Of a stretch of DNA of 64,000 bases, positions 25,247-34,529 are shown piece by piece. Below the pieces are notes generated by a model that ran no database searches, was not told the origin of the DNA, and saw only the letters and a list, made by a program, of their open reading frames with translations. Origin of the DNA: Haliscomenobacter sp. (lineage in GTDB: Bacteria; Bacteroidota; Bacteroidia; Chitinophagales; Saprospiraceae); the NCBI RefSeq assembly GCF_016718685.1, contig NZ_JADKCX010000003.1, positions 62,001 to 126,000 of the forward strand, in the 5' to 3' direction. The position numbers and the translations under genes are program-made. Numbering within the stretch: the first letter of the stretch is position 1; each line of letters starts with the position of its first letter.

Positions 25247-27814
25247 TTATTGATTTATTTCATCGCCAAATTGATCCTCTTTACCCGTTCCGGTGTTGGT
25301 CGGATCTAAATTCAGCCCTCCCTGGGTATATTGGCTACAATCCAGGATGATACCCAAATCTCCGGGAGGACGGAAAAAACGTTTAGAAGGGTCAAAATTG
25401 AGGTCTTTCGCACTTTCCAGTTGCCGGAGAAATTCAACAAAAAACGGTTTGGCCATTCTGGCTCCCTGGCCATAGGTAGAAGAGCGGAAGTGGATCCAAC
25501 GGTCTTCACCGCCCACCCAGGTGCCCACTACGAGGTTGGGTGTCATGCCCATGAACCATCCATCTACAAAGTCGTTGGTGGTACCGGTTTTGCCACCTAC
25601 GTCACTTTTGATCCCACTGATGTTGGCCGCGTAGCGCAACAATTCGACCATGACGTAATTGGGGGCAGGCTGGATGGCTTGCTCTTCACGCACCTCTGAC
25701 TCATAAATGATTTTGCCCGTTTTGTCTTCAATGCGCAGCACTGTAGTTGGACGCACAAAAAGGCCGTTGTTGGCAAACGTAGAAAAAGCGCCCGTCATTT
25801 CCATCACACTCAAGTCGGCTGCCCCGAGGCAAATGGCCGGACTTTTGGGTACCCGATACTGGCCATTGGGGTAACGGGTACTGCTGTCGATGCCCATGGC
25901 GTGAACAAGGGTGCGGATGGGGGTGGTGCTGTTGAGTTCTTTCACCAGTTTGACCGAAACCGAGTTTTTGGATTTGCGCAGCCCTTCTTTCAAGTTGATC
26001 AAGCGCCCGGAGTATTCATTGTTGAAGTTGCGTGGCGTCCAGCGGGTAAACAAATTAAAATCGCCATCACCGGGTTCGATGGTTTGTTGCACGTCATACA
26101 CGGTGTAACAGGGTGAGAGCCGATTGAGGGCAATGGCCGCTGCGTACACAAATGGCTTGAAAGTAGAACCGACCTGCCGGCTAATGCGGATGTGGTCGTA
26201 CTGGAAATATTTTGAATTGATGCCACCCACCCAGGCTTTGACGTAGCCACTTTGGGGTTCAACCGCCAAGATGCCCGTTTGTAAAAACATCCGGTGGTAT
26301 TTGATGGAGTCGAGGGGAGACATCACGGTGTCTTTTTCAAAATTGCGGCCCGGTTCATAAGTGAAAACCTTCATTCTGACCGGACGACGGAAATCGCGGG
26401 TCACTACTTCTTGCAGGCTTCTCCATTGGTTGAGTAGTCTGGGAAACTGGGTATGATTCATCACCTTGCGGTATTGAGCAGCCAGAGGGACACCAATGAT
26501 TTGTTGTTCCACCAATTTTTCCAGGTAGCCTGGTTTGCTATTTTCTTCTTCCATCCGGTCGATTTCACGATCGTCTTCATGAAAGAATCCCTCTCCTGCC
26601 ATTTCTGATTCAATGCGGCGGGTAATGTCCCCGAGGTAAATGTCGCGAAGCACCTGATAACGGTCGGTTGCTCGTACGCTATTGTCCAGTGCAGCCATAC
26701 GGGTAGGCACACCAGGGATATTGGCATCCGATCCGCCCTTGTAGGTCCAGGGGTCTTTGCCACGCCATTCGTTCCAAAATGCTTTTTGCAGGCTGGACAT
26801 GTGTTTGATCATGGCTCGCTCGGCCAGACGCTGTACTTCAGGGTCGATGGTCGTATATACTTTGAGCCCATCGCGGTACAAGTCATAAGGTGTACCATCG
26901 GGGTGCTGCAAACATTCTTTGCTGCTCAAGATGGATTTAAGATCCTGGCGCAGTGCTTCGCGGAAATAAGTGGCAATGCCGTCAATATGCGATTTGCGGC
27001 GGAAATTGATCCCCAAATCAGACACCCTCACTTCATTGTAACGGGTTTCGGTCAGGGAACCATTTTTGACCATTTGATTCAACACAATCTCCCGGCGCTT
27101 TTTGCACAATTCTGGCCGACGCAGCGGGTTGAAGTAAGACGGATTTTGCAGCATACCAATCAGCATGGCTGCCTCATGCAATTCAAGATTTTTGGGGGTT
27201 TTGCTGAAATAGGTATCTGCGGCGGCTTTGATGCCGTAGGCATTGTTGACAAATTCAGCCTTATTGAGGTACATCGTGAGGATTTCCTCCTTAGTGTATT
27301 TTCTTTCCAAACGCACGGCAATGATCCATTCTTTGAATTTTTGCATGACCCGCGCCAATCCAGAACCCGGTTTTTTGGTAAACAGCAATTTGGCCAACTG
27401 CTGGGTAATGGTACTTGCTCCACCGGAGCTGCGATCCTGGAGCATCACGGTTTTGACCATCACCCGCCCCAATGCCTCGAAATCTATCCCCACGTGTTCA
27501 TAAAAACGTTTGTCTTCAGTAGCAATTAAGGCGTGTACCAGATAAGGCGAAAGCGAATCGTAGGTAATGGGAATGCGGTTTTCAGCAGCAATCACGCCCA
27601 ATAATTCACCATTGTCCGCCAGGATTTGCGAGGCTTCATCACTACGGGGATTTTCCAATTGTTGCAAGGAGGGCAAATTGGAAAAAGAGAGAAACACAAA
27701 AAACAAAAATCCACCGAGCATACCATACAGCGTAATTCGCCACATCCATTTCACAATGCTGAGATGGGTAGGATGGTTTGCTTCACTAAAAAGATAATTG
27801 ATGATTGCGCGCAT
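25247..27814 (-). CDS. Class A penicillin-binding protein (PBP1A-type transglycosylase/transpeptidase)
   Basis: The 855 residues have one N-terminal helix (ITLYGMLGGFLFFVFLSF). The GT51 glycosyltransferase domain follows (ALIATEDKRFYEHVGIDFEA, GGASTITQQLAKLLFTKKPG, KEEILTMYLNKAEFVNNAYG). The transpeptidase carries STFK (RQVGSTFKPFVYAAA), SKNSVSVKLV as the SxN region, and the KTGTTND box. It polymerises and cross-links peptidoglycan in the periplasm. Between the domains is a longer-than-usual insertion (residues about 330-480), often seen in Bacteroidota. It precedes the HEAT-cyclophilin gene. Confidence 0.95.
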   Translation of the reverse strand: MRAIINYLFSEANHPTHLSIVKWMWRITLYGMLGGFLFFVFLSFSNLPSLQQLENPRSDEASQILADNGELLGVIAAENRIPITYDSLSPYLVHALIATEDKRFYEHVGIDFEALGRVMVKTVMLQDRSSGGASTITQQLAKLLFTKKPGSGLARVMQKFKEWIIAVRLERKYTKEEILTMYLNKAEFVNNAYGIKAAADTYFSKTPKNLELHEAAMLIGMLQNPSYFNPLRRPELCKKRREIVLNQMVKNGSLTETRYNEVRVSDLGINFRRKSHIDGIATYFREALRQDLKSILSSKECLQHPDGTPYDLYRDGLKVYTTIDPEVQRLAERAMIKHMSSLQKAFWNEWRGKDPWTYKGGSDANIPGVPTRMAALDNSVRATDRYQVLRDIYLGDITRRIESEMAGEGFFHEDDREIDRMEEENSKPGYLEKLVEQQIIGVPLAAQYRKVMNHTQFPRLLNQWRSLQEVVTRDFRRPVRMKVFTYEPGRNFEKDTVMSPLDSIKYHRMFLQTGILAVEPQSGYVKAWVGGINSKYFQYDHIRISRQVGSTFKPFVYAAAIALNRLSPCYTVYDVQQTIEPGDGDFNLFTRWTPRNFNNEYSGRLINLKEGLRKSKNSVSVKLVKELNSTTPIRTLVHAMGIDSSTRYPNGQYRVPKSPAICLGAADLSVMEMTGAFSTFANNGLFVRPTTVLRIEDKTGKIIYESEVREEQAIQPAPNYVMVELLRYAANISGIKSDVGGKTGTTNDFVDGWFMGMTPNLVVGTWVGGEDRWIHFRSSTYGQGARMAKPFFVEFLRQLESAKDLNFDPSKRFFRPPGDLGIILDCSQYTQGGLNLDPTNTGTGKEDQFGDEINQ

Positions 27815-27850
27815 AGCAGAAGAATAGATTCGCTCAAAGATACAAATTAT

Positions 27851-27910
27851 TAGACTTGTTGTAACGGGAGACTGCTTGGCTCAAAAATGGCCTTTTTCCT
27901 TATTGATCAA
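27851..27910. repeat. Second copy of the TAGACTTGTTG short repeat
   Basis: TAGACTTGTTGTAACGGGAG at 27851-27870 matches 18929-18948 at 18 of 20 positions. Looser similarity continues (CTTG, A-rich, T-rich, ATTGA). It lies in the gap between the penicillin-binding protein start and the aroB stop. Confidence 0.4.
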
Positions 27911-28971
27911 GCCTTCAATTGCTGGTAGTACCGCAAACTTTCCGCTATTTCGTCGGCCTGAGCATGACAGTTGATGTGGACCTGGCCTGGGGCTCCGATC
28001 AATGAAAAATTGATCTTTTTGCCTTCATTTTTTTTGTCATTCCCCATTAAACGCAAATAGGTGGCAAAATTTTCTTCCTGCATGGCATAATGACCATAAG
28101 TAAGGATGAAAAAACTACTGACTTCGGCTAAATCTGCGGCACTCAGGTAGCCCTGTTGCTGCGATAACCAGGCCTCGCAGATCATTCCGATGGCAATGGC
28201 TTCGCCGTGCAACAAAGGCTGGTCGGTTTCCAGCGCGAAGCTTTCTACCGCATGCCCGATGGTGTGCCCAAAATTCAGGGCTTTCCGCAGGCCTCGTTCA
28301 AAGGGGTCTACTTCAACCACGTGTTTTTTGATGAGTAAGGAGGGCACAATCAAGGCTGGCCAATCCACATCGTCGAGTTGATGGATGTTTTTAATCTTTT
28401 CCCACTGCGCGATATCTTGAATCAAGGCATGTTTGATGATTTCTGCAAACCCACTGCGCAGTTCGCGCGCCGAAAGGGTGGCCAAAAAAGCCGGATCAAC
28501 AAAAACAGCCTGGGGGTTGCAAAAAACACCAACGCTGTTTTTGACCATTCCAAAATCGATGCCCAATTTGCCGCCAATGGAAGCGTCAACCTGCGAAAGC
28601 AGGGTAGTGGGGACTTGCACAAAATCAACCCCACGTTTGTAGGTGCTGGCGCAAAAACCGCCCATGTCGCCAATCACCCCACCGCCGAGGTTGATGACCA
28701 GGGCCTGACGATCCACCCCCACATCCAGCATCTGTTGCCAAATTTGTTGACAAGTCCCAATGTGTTTGTATTGCTCACCTGCGGGAATGTTGATCAGACT
28801 GAATGCCTGTCCCTCCAAGGCCTTGGCCAAGTGGGGCAAGCAGTGTTTTTCGGTGTTTTCATCAGCAATGACCAGGATTTGATGGTATTTTTTTTGCTCC
28901 AGGAATAGTTTCCACCCGGTTTCAATGGGGCCTACGTAAATGTTGTAGTCGCTGAGCGCTATCGTTTGCAT
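27907..28971 (-). CDS. aroB: 3-dehydroquinate synthase
   Basis: The 354 residues match AroB throughout: INLGGGVIGDMGGFCASTYK (NAD-binding glycine-rich motif), FVQVPTTLLSQVDASIGGKL, GMVKNSVGVFCNPQAVFVDP, the zinc-ligand region with FAEIIKHALIQD, and NFGHTIGHAVE with the metal-binding His. It converts DAHP to 3-dehydroquinate, step two of the shikimate pathway. It stands alone between the penicillin-binding protein gene and the divergent dnaB. Confidence 0.95.
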   Translation of the reverse strand: MQTIALSDYNIYVGPIETGWKLFLEQKKYHQILVIADENTEKHCLPHLAKALEGQAFSLINIPAGEQYKHIGTCQQIWQQMLDVGVDRQALVINLGGGVIGDMGGFCASTYKRGVDFVQVPTTLLSQVDASIGGKLGIDFGMVKNSVGVFCNPQAVFVDPAFLATLSARELRSGFAEIIKHALIQDIAQWEKIKNIHQLDDVDWPALIVPSLLIKKHVVEVDPFERGLRKALNFGHTIGHAVESFALETDQPLLHGEAIAIGMICEAWLSQQQGYLSAADLAEVSSFFILTYGHYAMQEENFATYLRLMGNDKKNEGKKINFSLIGAPGQVHINCHAQADEIAESLRYYQQLKA

Positions 28972-29194
28972 GGACTAGTGAGATTTGAAAAATAAAAGTA
29001 GATGTTTCTGGAATTATCCGGGTATTGGGGGAGTTTTTTTCTCTGACAAACCATTCTTGTACAAAAATCTCTCTTGGTGATTTACAGCATCATGCTCATT
29101 TGAAGGAATTAGGACTACATTCAGCACCTTCCACAACTAACAATTATACCCACAATTACTTTTCCACACCCTAGATTTTCCGCCATAAAACTCC

Positions 29195-29202
29195 TAGCTT
29201 TG
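29195..29202 (+). promoter_or_regulatory. Candidate -7 element TAGCTTTG for dnaB
   Basis: A perfect TAnnTTTG match lies 51 bases before the dnaB ATG in the divergent gap with aroB. No clear TTTG is seen at the -33 distance. The rest of the 28972-29253 gap shows nothing else. Confidence 0.4.
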
Positions 29203-29253
29203 TCTTCCGTCCACATGATGAGGCGGAAGAGGTAAATCCAGAGGTAAATTGTT

Positions 29254-30786
29254 ATGGCAGACTCCAAAGACCCTTCGATCAAAAAAAATATGGGACTCAC
29301 CGGCCGCAAACCCCGCCCCAAAGGCGAGGACTTGTCGAGCTTTGTCTTTGGTAAAGTGCCCCCTCAGGCCATACCGCTCGAAGAAGCCGTATTGGGCGCT
29401 TTGATGATCGATAAGGATGCCCTTACCTCGGTACTTGACATTTTACAAGCGGATAGTTTTTACCTGGATGCTCACCAGTTGATCTACAAGGCGATGCTGC
29501 GCCTGTTTGAGCGCTCTCAACCCATCGACCTGCTTACGGTTACCGAGGAACTGAAAAAAACGGCTCACCTGGAAGCCATCGGCGGACCGTACTACCTGGT
29601 AGAATTGACCAATAAAGTAGCCTCCTCCGCCAACATTGAATACCATGGGCGACTCATTGCCCAAAAATTCATCCAGCGGGAATTGATCCGGGTGTCCAAC
29701 GACATCATCCGCAACGCTTACGAGGATACCACCGATGTATTCGATTTGCTGGATGACGCGGAGCAAGGCTTGTTTTCCATTGCGGAAAAAAACATGAGCC
29801 GCAGCTACGATACCATGAGTTCATTGGCCGCCAAGGCCCTCAAGCAGATTGAAGAACTAAAAGGCAAGGAGGACGGCTTGACGGGGGTACCCACCGGATT
29901 CCACGATCTGGATCGCCTCACTTCCGGCTGGCAGCCTTCCGATTTGATCATCATGGCGGCTCGCCCCGGTATGGGTAAAACTTCTTTGGTGCTTTCCCTG
30001 GCCAAAAATGCGGCGGTAGAATACGGCAAAGGGGTAGCCGTTTTTTCTTTGGAAATGGCTTCCATTCAGTTGGCACAACGTCTGATCTCGATGGAATCGG
30101 AAGTGCCCCTGCAAAAAATGCGCAACGGGCAATTGGAAGAAGACGAATGGAAACGCCTCAAGGAAGCCATCGAACGCATCAGCGACGCGCCCGTGTACAT
30201 CGACGATACACCAGGCATCAACATCTTTGAATTGCGCGCCAAGTGCCGACGCATGAAAATGCAATACGACATCCAGCTCATCATCATCGACTACTTGCAG
30301 CTCATGAGTGGCGGCGGCGAGGCGGGCAAGGGCAACCGTGAACAGGAGGTGTCGGCCATCTCGCGGGCACTCAAGGGCTTGGCCAAAGAGCTGAGTGTGC
30401 CGGTGATTGCCCTCTCACAGTTGAGCCGGGCGGTGGAAGTGCGGGGCGGGAGTAAAAGACCGCAGTTGTCAGACTTGCGTGAATCGGGATCAATTGAGCA
30501 AGATGCTGATATGGTGACATTTATATATAGGCCAGAATATTATCAAATCCTCGAAGACGAACAAGGCCAATCCCTCAAAGGCATCGCCGAAATCATCATT
30601 GCCAAAAACCGCCACGGTGCCCAAGACACGGTGCGACTGAAATTTACGGGTGAATTTGCACGCTTCAGCAACCTGGATGACCCCGATTTTGGGAGCTTCC
30701 CCAGCGATGTGTTTAGCAATCCCTTGCCGGGCAACATCATTACCATGCCTTCACGTTTCAACGACGAGGAGGACATTCCGTTTTAA
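29254..30786 (+). CDS. dnaB: Replicative DNA helicase
   Basis: The 510 residues contain the DnaB N-terminal domain (PPQAIPLEEAVLGALMIDKD) and the RecA-like helicase core. The core carries Walker A AARPGMGKTSLVLSLAKN near residue 235, VFSLEMASIQLAQRLISMES, Walker B IQLIIIDYLQLMSG, and the DnaB-characteristic RALKGLAKELSVPVIALSQL and SDLRESGSIEQDADMVTFIY. No intein is present. It unwinds DNA at the replication fork as a hexamer. A basic N-terminal extension of about 30 residues and an acidic tail (NDEEDIPF) are usual in this phylum. Confidence 0.97.
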   Translation: MADSKDPSIKKNMGLTGRKPRPKGEDLSSFVFGKVPPQAIPLEEAVLGALMIDKDALTSVLDILQADSFYLDAHQLIYKAMLRLFERSQPIDLLTVTEELKKTAHLEAIGGPYYLVELTNKVASSANIEYHGRLIAQKFIQRELIRVSNDIIRNAYEDTTDVFDLLDDAEQGLFSIAEKNMSRSYDTMSSLAAKALKQIEELKGKEDGLTGVPTGFHDLDRLTSGWQPSDLIIMAARPGMGKTSLVLSLAKNAAVEYGKGVAVFSLEMASIQLAQRLISMESEVPLQKMRNGQLEEDEWKRLKEAIERISDAPVYIDDTPGINIFELRAKCRRMKMQYDIQLIIIDYLQLMSGGGEAGKGNREQEVSAISRALKGLAKELSVPVIALSQLSRAVEVRGGSKRPQLSDLRESGSIEQDADMVTFIYRPEYYQILEDEQGQSLKGIAEIIIAKNRHGAQDTVRLKFTGEFARFSNLDDPDFGSFPSDVFSNPLPGNIITMPSRFNDEEDIPF

Positions 30787-30935
30787 TTTCGTTTAGGCTT
30801 TCACTTTTCTTGCAGGACAAAATACCCCTTTCGTGGACAAAGCTCCCCGGATGGCATATCCTTTTTGTGGCTCGTTCATAGACCTTCTACATTTGACTCA
30901 GCTTTGAAGGCGATTCACAATGCATTCAAAAACCT

Positions 30936-31841
30936 ATGTACTGCATTGAAACCGAAAATTTAAGCCATCAATTCGCCTCCGGAAAAAACATCCTGGACAA
31001 CATCACTCTTCAGGTGCCCTCCGGCAGCATTTACGGTTTTTTGGGTCCGAATGGAGCGGGCAAAACCACCACGCTGCGCCTGATTCTTGGCTTGCTGAAA
31101 AAACAAAGTGGGCGCATCAGTATTTTTGGGCAAACCTTTGAGAAAAACCGGGTGGGGATACTCCGCAAGTTGGGTTCCTTGATCGAAACCCCTTCCTTGT
31201 ACGGGCATCTGACCGCTGCAGAAAACTTACTCTTGCTGCAAAAAATCTACCAATGCCCCAAAACCCGGATACCGGAGGTATTGGAACTGGTCGGGTTATC
31301 TGATACCGCGCATAAAAAAGTAAGCCAGTTTTCGCTGGGTATGAAGCAACGCCTGAGTATTGCCGTGGCCCTGCTCAACCAGCCAGAATTGCTCATCCTC
31401 GACGAACCCACCAACGGCCTCGACCCCAATGGCATCATCGAAATGCGGGAGTTGTTCAAACGCCTGAACCAGGAACAGGGCATTACGATCCTCATTTCCA
31501 GCCACCTCTTAGGCGAAATCGAAAAACTGGTGAGCCACGTGGGCATCATCCACAAAGGGCAGCTGCTTTTTGAAGGAACTTTACAAGACCTGATCCAAAA
31601 ACAGCAGGAAAGCTCCAGCTTGAAACTCAGCACCAATGACAATGCCCGTGCGTTGCAAGTCCTGCAAAGCATTTACCCTGAAGCTCAACAGCAAAACGGT
31701 AAGTTGGCACTTCCACCCCTGGCGAATGCCGAAATCGCGGCAGTAAACCGCCAACTGCTACAACATGGCCTGGAGGTGTATCATCTGGCCATTGAGCAGA
31801 ACGACCTGGAAAGTATTTTTATGGAACTGGTTAAAAATTAA
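30936..31841 (+). CDS. ABC transporter ATP-binding protein (BcrA/CcmA-like exporter)
   Basis: The 301 residues carry Walker A FLGPNGAGKTTTLRLILGLL, the Q-loop region, signature SQFSLGMKQRLSIA, Walker B LLILDEPTNGLDPNGIIEM and the switch His (ILISSHLLGEIE). A C-terminal regulatory part of about 80 residues follows. Together with the permease gene five bases downstream it forms an ABC-2 type exporter, perhaps for a peptide, antibiotic or lipid. The LytS/LytTR pair that follows may sense envelope stress and control it. Confidence 0.92.
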   Translation: MYCIETENLSHQFASGKNILDNITLQVPSGSIYGFLGPNGAGKTTTLRLILGLLKKQSGRISIFGQTFEKNRVGILRKLGSLIETPSLYGHLTAAENLLLLQKIYQCPKTRIPEVLELVGLSDTAHKKVSQFSLGMKQRLSIAVALLNQPELLILDEPTNGLDPNGIIEMRELFKRLNQEQGITILISSHLLGEIEKLVSHVGIIHKGQLLFEGTLQDLIQKQQESSSLKLSTNDNARALQVLQSIYPEAQQQNGKLALPPLANAEIAAVNRQLLQHGLEVYHLAIEQNDLESIFMELVKN

Positions 31842-31845
31842 ACTG

Positions 31846-32630
31846 ATGAACGCAACACTCTTGTATAGCATCCAGAGCGAATGGATGAAAACCAAACGCA
31901 GCGCGGCTTTTTGGCTGGTGCTCCTGGGGGGCTTTTTTACCCCAGCTATTTTGTGTCTGATTTATATGGTGTACATTGAAAAAGTGGCCCCAGCCTATGC
32001 TGAACCAAAATTTTGGATCAAGTGGTACCTCAATGGTTGGGAATCGATGGCCTACCTGTTGTTGCCCATGGGCATTGTATTGGCTACCAGCCTGATTGCC
32101 CAGTTGGAATACAAAAACAACGCCTGGAAGCAGGTGCTCACCACCCCGCAAAGCCTCAGCACCGTTTTTGTTGCCAAGTACACGGTAGTTTTGTTCATGA
32201 TGTTTCAGTTGTTTGTCCTGTTTACCATCGGCATGTATTTTGCGGGGGCGATCCCCGCCTGGTATTATGGACATGTACCTTATCCTAAAGGTCCGTTCCC
32301 CTGGCACAGAATTGTACAAATGAGCACCTCTTTTTACATCACTTCTTTGCCCATCCTGGCTTTGCAGTATTTTTTGAGCATTTATTTCAAAAATTTTATG
32401 GTATCCCTGGGGCAGGGATTCTGATGGTCACCGCAGCCATTACTGCATTATCCTGGCGCTATGTTTACCTGGTGCCCTATTCGTATGGCGGGGTCCATTT
32501 TATGCAATTGCAAGGTAGAATGCGTTTCAAAAGCAATGTCATGGACATTCACTATCTGGCTTTGATTTACTTCGCAGGATTTACCTTGCTGGCCTATTTG
32601 CTGTATCTTACCAAAAAAGAAAAAGGATAA
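31846..32630 (+). CDS. ABC-2 type exporter permease, frameshifted
   Basis: The start at 31846 (MNATLLYSIQSEWMKTKRSA) directly follows the ATPase gene. As written the frame ends at 32424. A one-base shift at the GGGG run 32409-32412 joins it to the frame at 32424-32630: adding one G gives VSLGAGILMVTAAITALSW across the joint and a 261-residue, six-helix permease. Helices include FWLVLLGGFFTPAILCLIYM, LLLPMGIVLATSLIAQL and YTVVLFMMFQLFVLFTIGMY. The family is the lantibiotic-immunity/ABC2_membrane_4-like group. The frameshift may be a homopolymer miscall rather than a true mutation, since both halves look well preserved. Confidence 0.75.
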
Positions 32631-32633
32631 AAG

Positions 32634-32775
32634 TAGTTGAAGGGTTGAAAAGTTGAAGGGTTGAAGAGAAGTTCAAAAGTTTGATAGTGTGAAAGACCAA
32701 TTGTCTTATCAACTAAAAACCTTTTGAACTTCTTCAACATTTCAACCCTTCAACATTTCAACTTTTAAAAAAAGG
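32634..32775. repeat. 3'-end inverted tandem-repeat element, type C (GTTGAAGA/GTTGAAGG words)
   Basis: The left arm has GTTGAAGGGTTGAAAAGTTG and further words, then GAAGTTCAAAAGTTT. The right arm has AACCTTTTGAACTTC and then TTCAACATTTCAACCCTTCA, the same words inverted in order. It starts four bases after the permease stop and ends five before the histidine kinase ATG. Confidence 0.75.
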
Positions 32776-32779
32776 ATAA

Positions 32780-33847
32780 ATGCGCAAGTCCGTCGTCGCT
32801 TTGTTGCATGTGGGGTATTGGTTCCTGTACGTATTGCTGTGGTCGGTGATCATTCTGTTGATTGCCGCTTCTTCCCGTGAAGGCAACAACAGCCCTTTAC
32901 AAACCTGGCGTTTCGTTTTTTTCATTGGTTCTTTTGGGCTTGTTCCGGCACTATGTGGTTTTTACACGTACTACCTCTGGCTATTTGGTCGCTTTTTGTT
33001 GCAAAGGAAAATTGTGGGACTTTTCAGCGTAGGCTTGCTCAGTGCAGTGGGCTGCGGGATATTGAGTGCGGCAATTATCGGCCTGTTGTTTCCCGATTTT
33101 TCTTTTTTCAATGAGGGCTTACGCTCGGCAACACCGGTTACGGCGGTGATGGCTATCCTGGCGCTGTTGAATGGCGGCATGGGGCTGGTCATTAAGGGGT
33201 TCATCACCTGGTTCAATGAGCTAAAACTCAAAGAAACCTTGGCCCAAAAGAACTTTGCCATGGAATTGGCGCTGGTGAAGTCCCAAATCAACCCCCATTT
33301 TTTGTTCAATACCCTCAACAACATTGATGTGTTGATCGGCAAAGATGCAGCGCGGGCTTCGACTTACCTCAACAAGTTGTCGGACATCATGCGCTTCATG
33401 TTGTACGAAACCAAAACGGAAAAAATTCCCTTGTCCAAAGAGCTGGAGTACATCGAAAAATACGTCGATTTGCAACGCATCCGCACCGCCACGCCCAATT
33501 ATGTGGAGTACCTTGTGGAAGGAGAAGTACACGATCGCTTGATTGAACCCATGTTGTTCATTCCGCTGGTAGAGAATGCTTTTAAACACTCCGCGCTGCG
33601 CGAAAAGGAAAACGCCATTCAAATTCGGATTGCAATTACCGAAGACCAGCTGGTTTTTGACTGTACCAACAAATACAAGGAAGGTGCCCAACACCCTCAG
33701 GAATACGGAGGTTTGGGCATTACGTTGATCGAAAAAAGATTGTTGGCGCTTTATCCGAAAAAACACCACTTGGAAATCTCAAAAAATGGCGATACTTACC
33801 ACGTGAAATTAACGCTGCAGCAGTTATGGAAATCCCTTGCATCATAG
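32780..33847 (+). CDS. LytS/YehU-type membrane sensor histidine kinase
   Basis: The 355 residues have four membrane helices in the first 140 residues (LHVGYWFLYVLLWSVIILLI, FVFFIGSFGLVPALCGFYTY, and two more). A coiled stretch and the His_kinase domain follow, with the phospho-acceptor box QINPHFLFNTLNNIDVLI near residue 170. The ATPase has PLVENAFKHSALREKEN as the N box and GGLGITLIEKRLL as the G box. The lack of a periplasmic sensor suggests sensing within the membrane. It overlaps its response regulator gene by 22 bases. A type C repeat lies directly before its start. Confidence 0.9.
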   Translation: MRKSVVALLHVGYWFLYVLLWSVIILLIAASSREGNNSPLQTWRFVFFIGSFGLVPALCGFYTYYLWLFGRFLLQRKIVGLFSVGLLSAVGCGILSAAIIGLLFPDFSFFNEGLRSATPVTAVMAILALLNGGMGLVIKGFITWFNELKLKETLAQKNFAMELALVKSQINPHFLFNTLNNIDVLIGKDAARASTYLNKLSDIMRFMLYETKTEKIPLSKELEYIEKYVDLQRIRTATPNYVEYLVEGEVHDRLIEPMLFIPLVENAFKHSALREKENAIQIRIAITEDQLVFDCTNKYKEGAQHPQEYGGLGITLIEKRLLALYPKKHHLEISKNGDTYHVKLTLQQLWKSLAS

Positions 33848-34512
33848 TTGAAGACGAACCCTTGGCCCTGGAACGCACCATGAACTACGTGCAAAAATTG
33901 CCTTTCCTGCACTTGAAAGCAAGTTTTGACAATGCCGTGGATGCCCTGGTTTTTTTGCAGTCCAACCAGATCGACCTGATCTTTTTGGATATCAACCTAG
34001 GGGAATTATCGGGTATTCGTTTGTTGGAAACCTCCCATATTTCCAGTCAGGTCATCATTACCACCGCCTATCCCGATTATGCGATTAAGGGTTTTGACTT
34101 GAGTGTAACCGATTATTTACTGAAACCTTTCCCTTTTGAGCGCTTTGTACAAGCAGTGGATAAGGTGCGCAACAACCTAGAAAAAACCGAAATCCTGCCG
34201 GATAAAAAATTCATTTTTGTCAAAACCGAATACCGCCTGGAAAAGGTCATGCTGGATGAGATTTTGTACATCGAAGGCATGCGCGACTACCGCTGTATTT
34301 ATACGCTGAGCAAACGCATTATGACTTTGCAAACTTTTGGTGACCTGGAGCGTGAAATTCCAAGTCACTTGATTTGTCGCGTTCACAAATCCTATATGGT
34401 GGCAATTGATAAAATTGAGTCGATTGAAAAGGAGGTGATCAAGATTGGGGAGAAGTATGTGCCGGTTTCGGAGACGTATAAGAAGGGGTTTTGGAAGGTG
34501 ATTGGGGGGTAG
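33826..34512 (+). CDS. LytTR-family response regulator
   Basis: The 228 residues have a receiver domain at 1-120 (IVEDEPLALERTMNYV, phospho-acceptor Asp in DLIFLDINLGELSG, conserved Lys in DYLLKPFPFERF) and a LytTR DNA-binding domain (FVKTEYRLEKVMLDEILYIE, YTLSKRIMTLQTFGDLE, LICRVHKSYMVAIDKIE). It is the partner of the overlapping histidine kinase. It probably regulates the neighbouring ABC exporter or cell-envelope genes; the target site cannot be read from one window. Confidence 0.93.
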   Translation: MEIPCIIVEDEPLALERTMNYVQKLPFLHLKASFDNAVDALVFLQSNQIDLIFLDINLGELSGIRLLETSHISSQVIITTAYPDYAIKGFDLSVTDYLLKPFPFERFVQAVDKVRNNLEKTEILPDKKFIFVKTEYRLEKVMLDEILYIEGMRDYRCIYTLSKRIMTLQTFGDLEREIPSHLICRVHKSYMVAIDKIESIEKEVIKIGEKYVPVSETYKKGFWKVIGG

Positions 34513-34529
34513 GTGACATTCATTTCTTT

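Noticed and set aside
29254..30786. Possible intein in dnaB
   Set aside because: The 510-residue product has uninterrupted Walker motifs and normal length.
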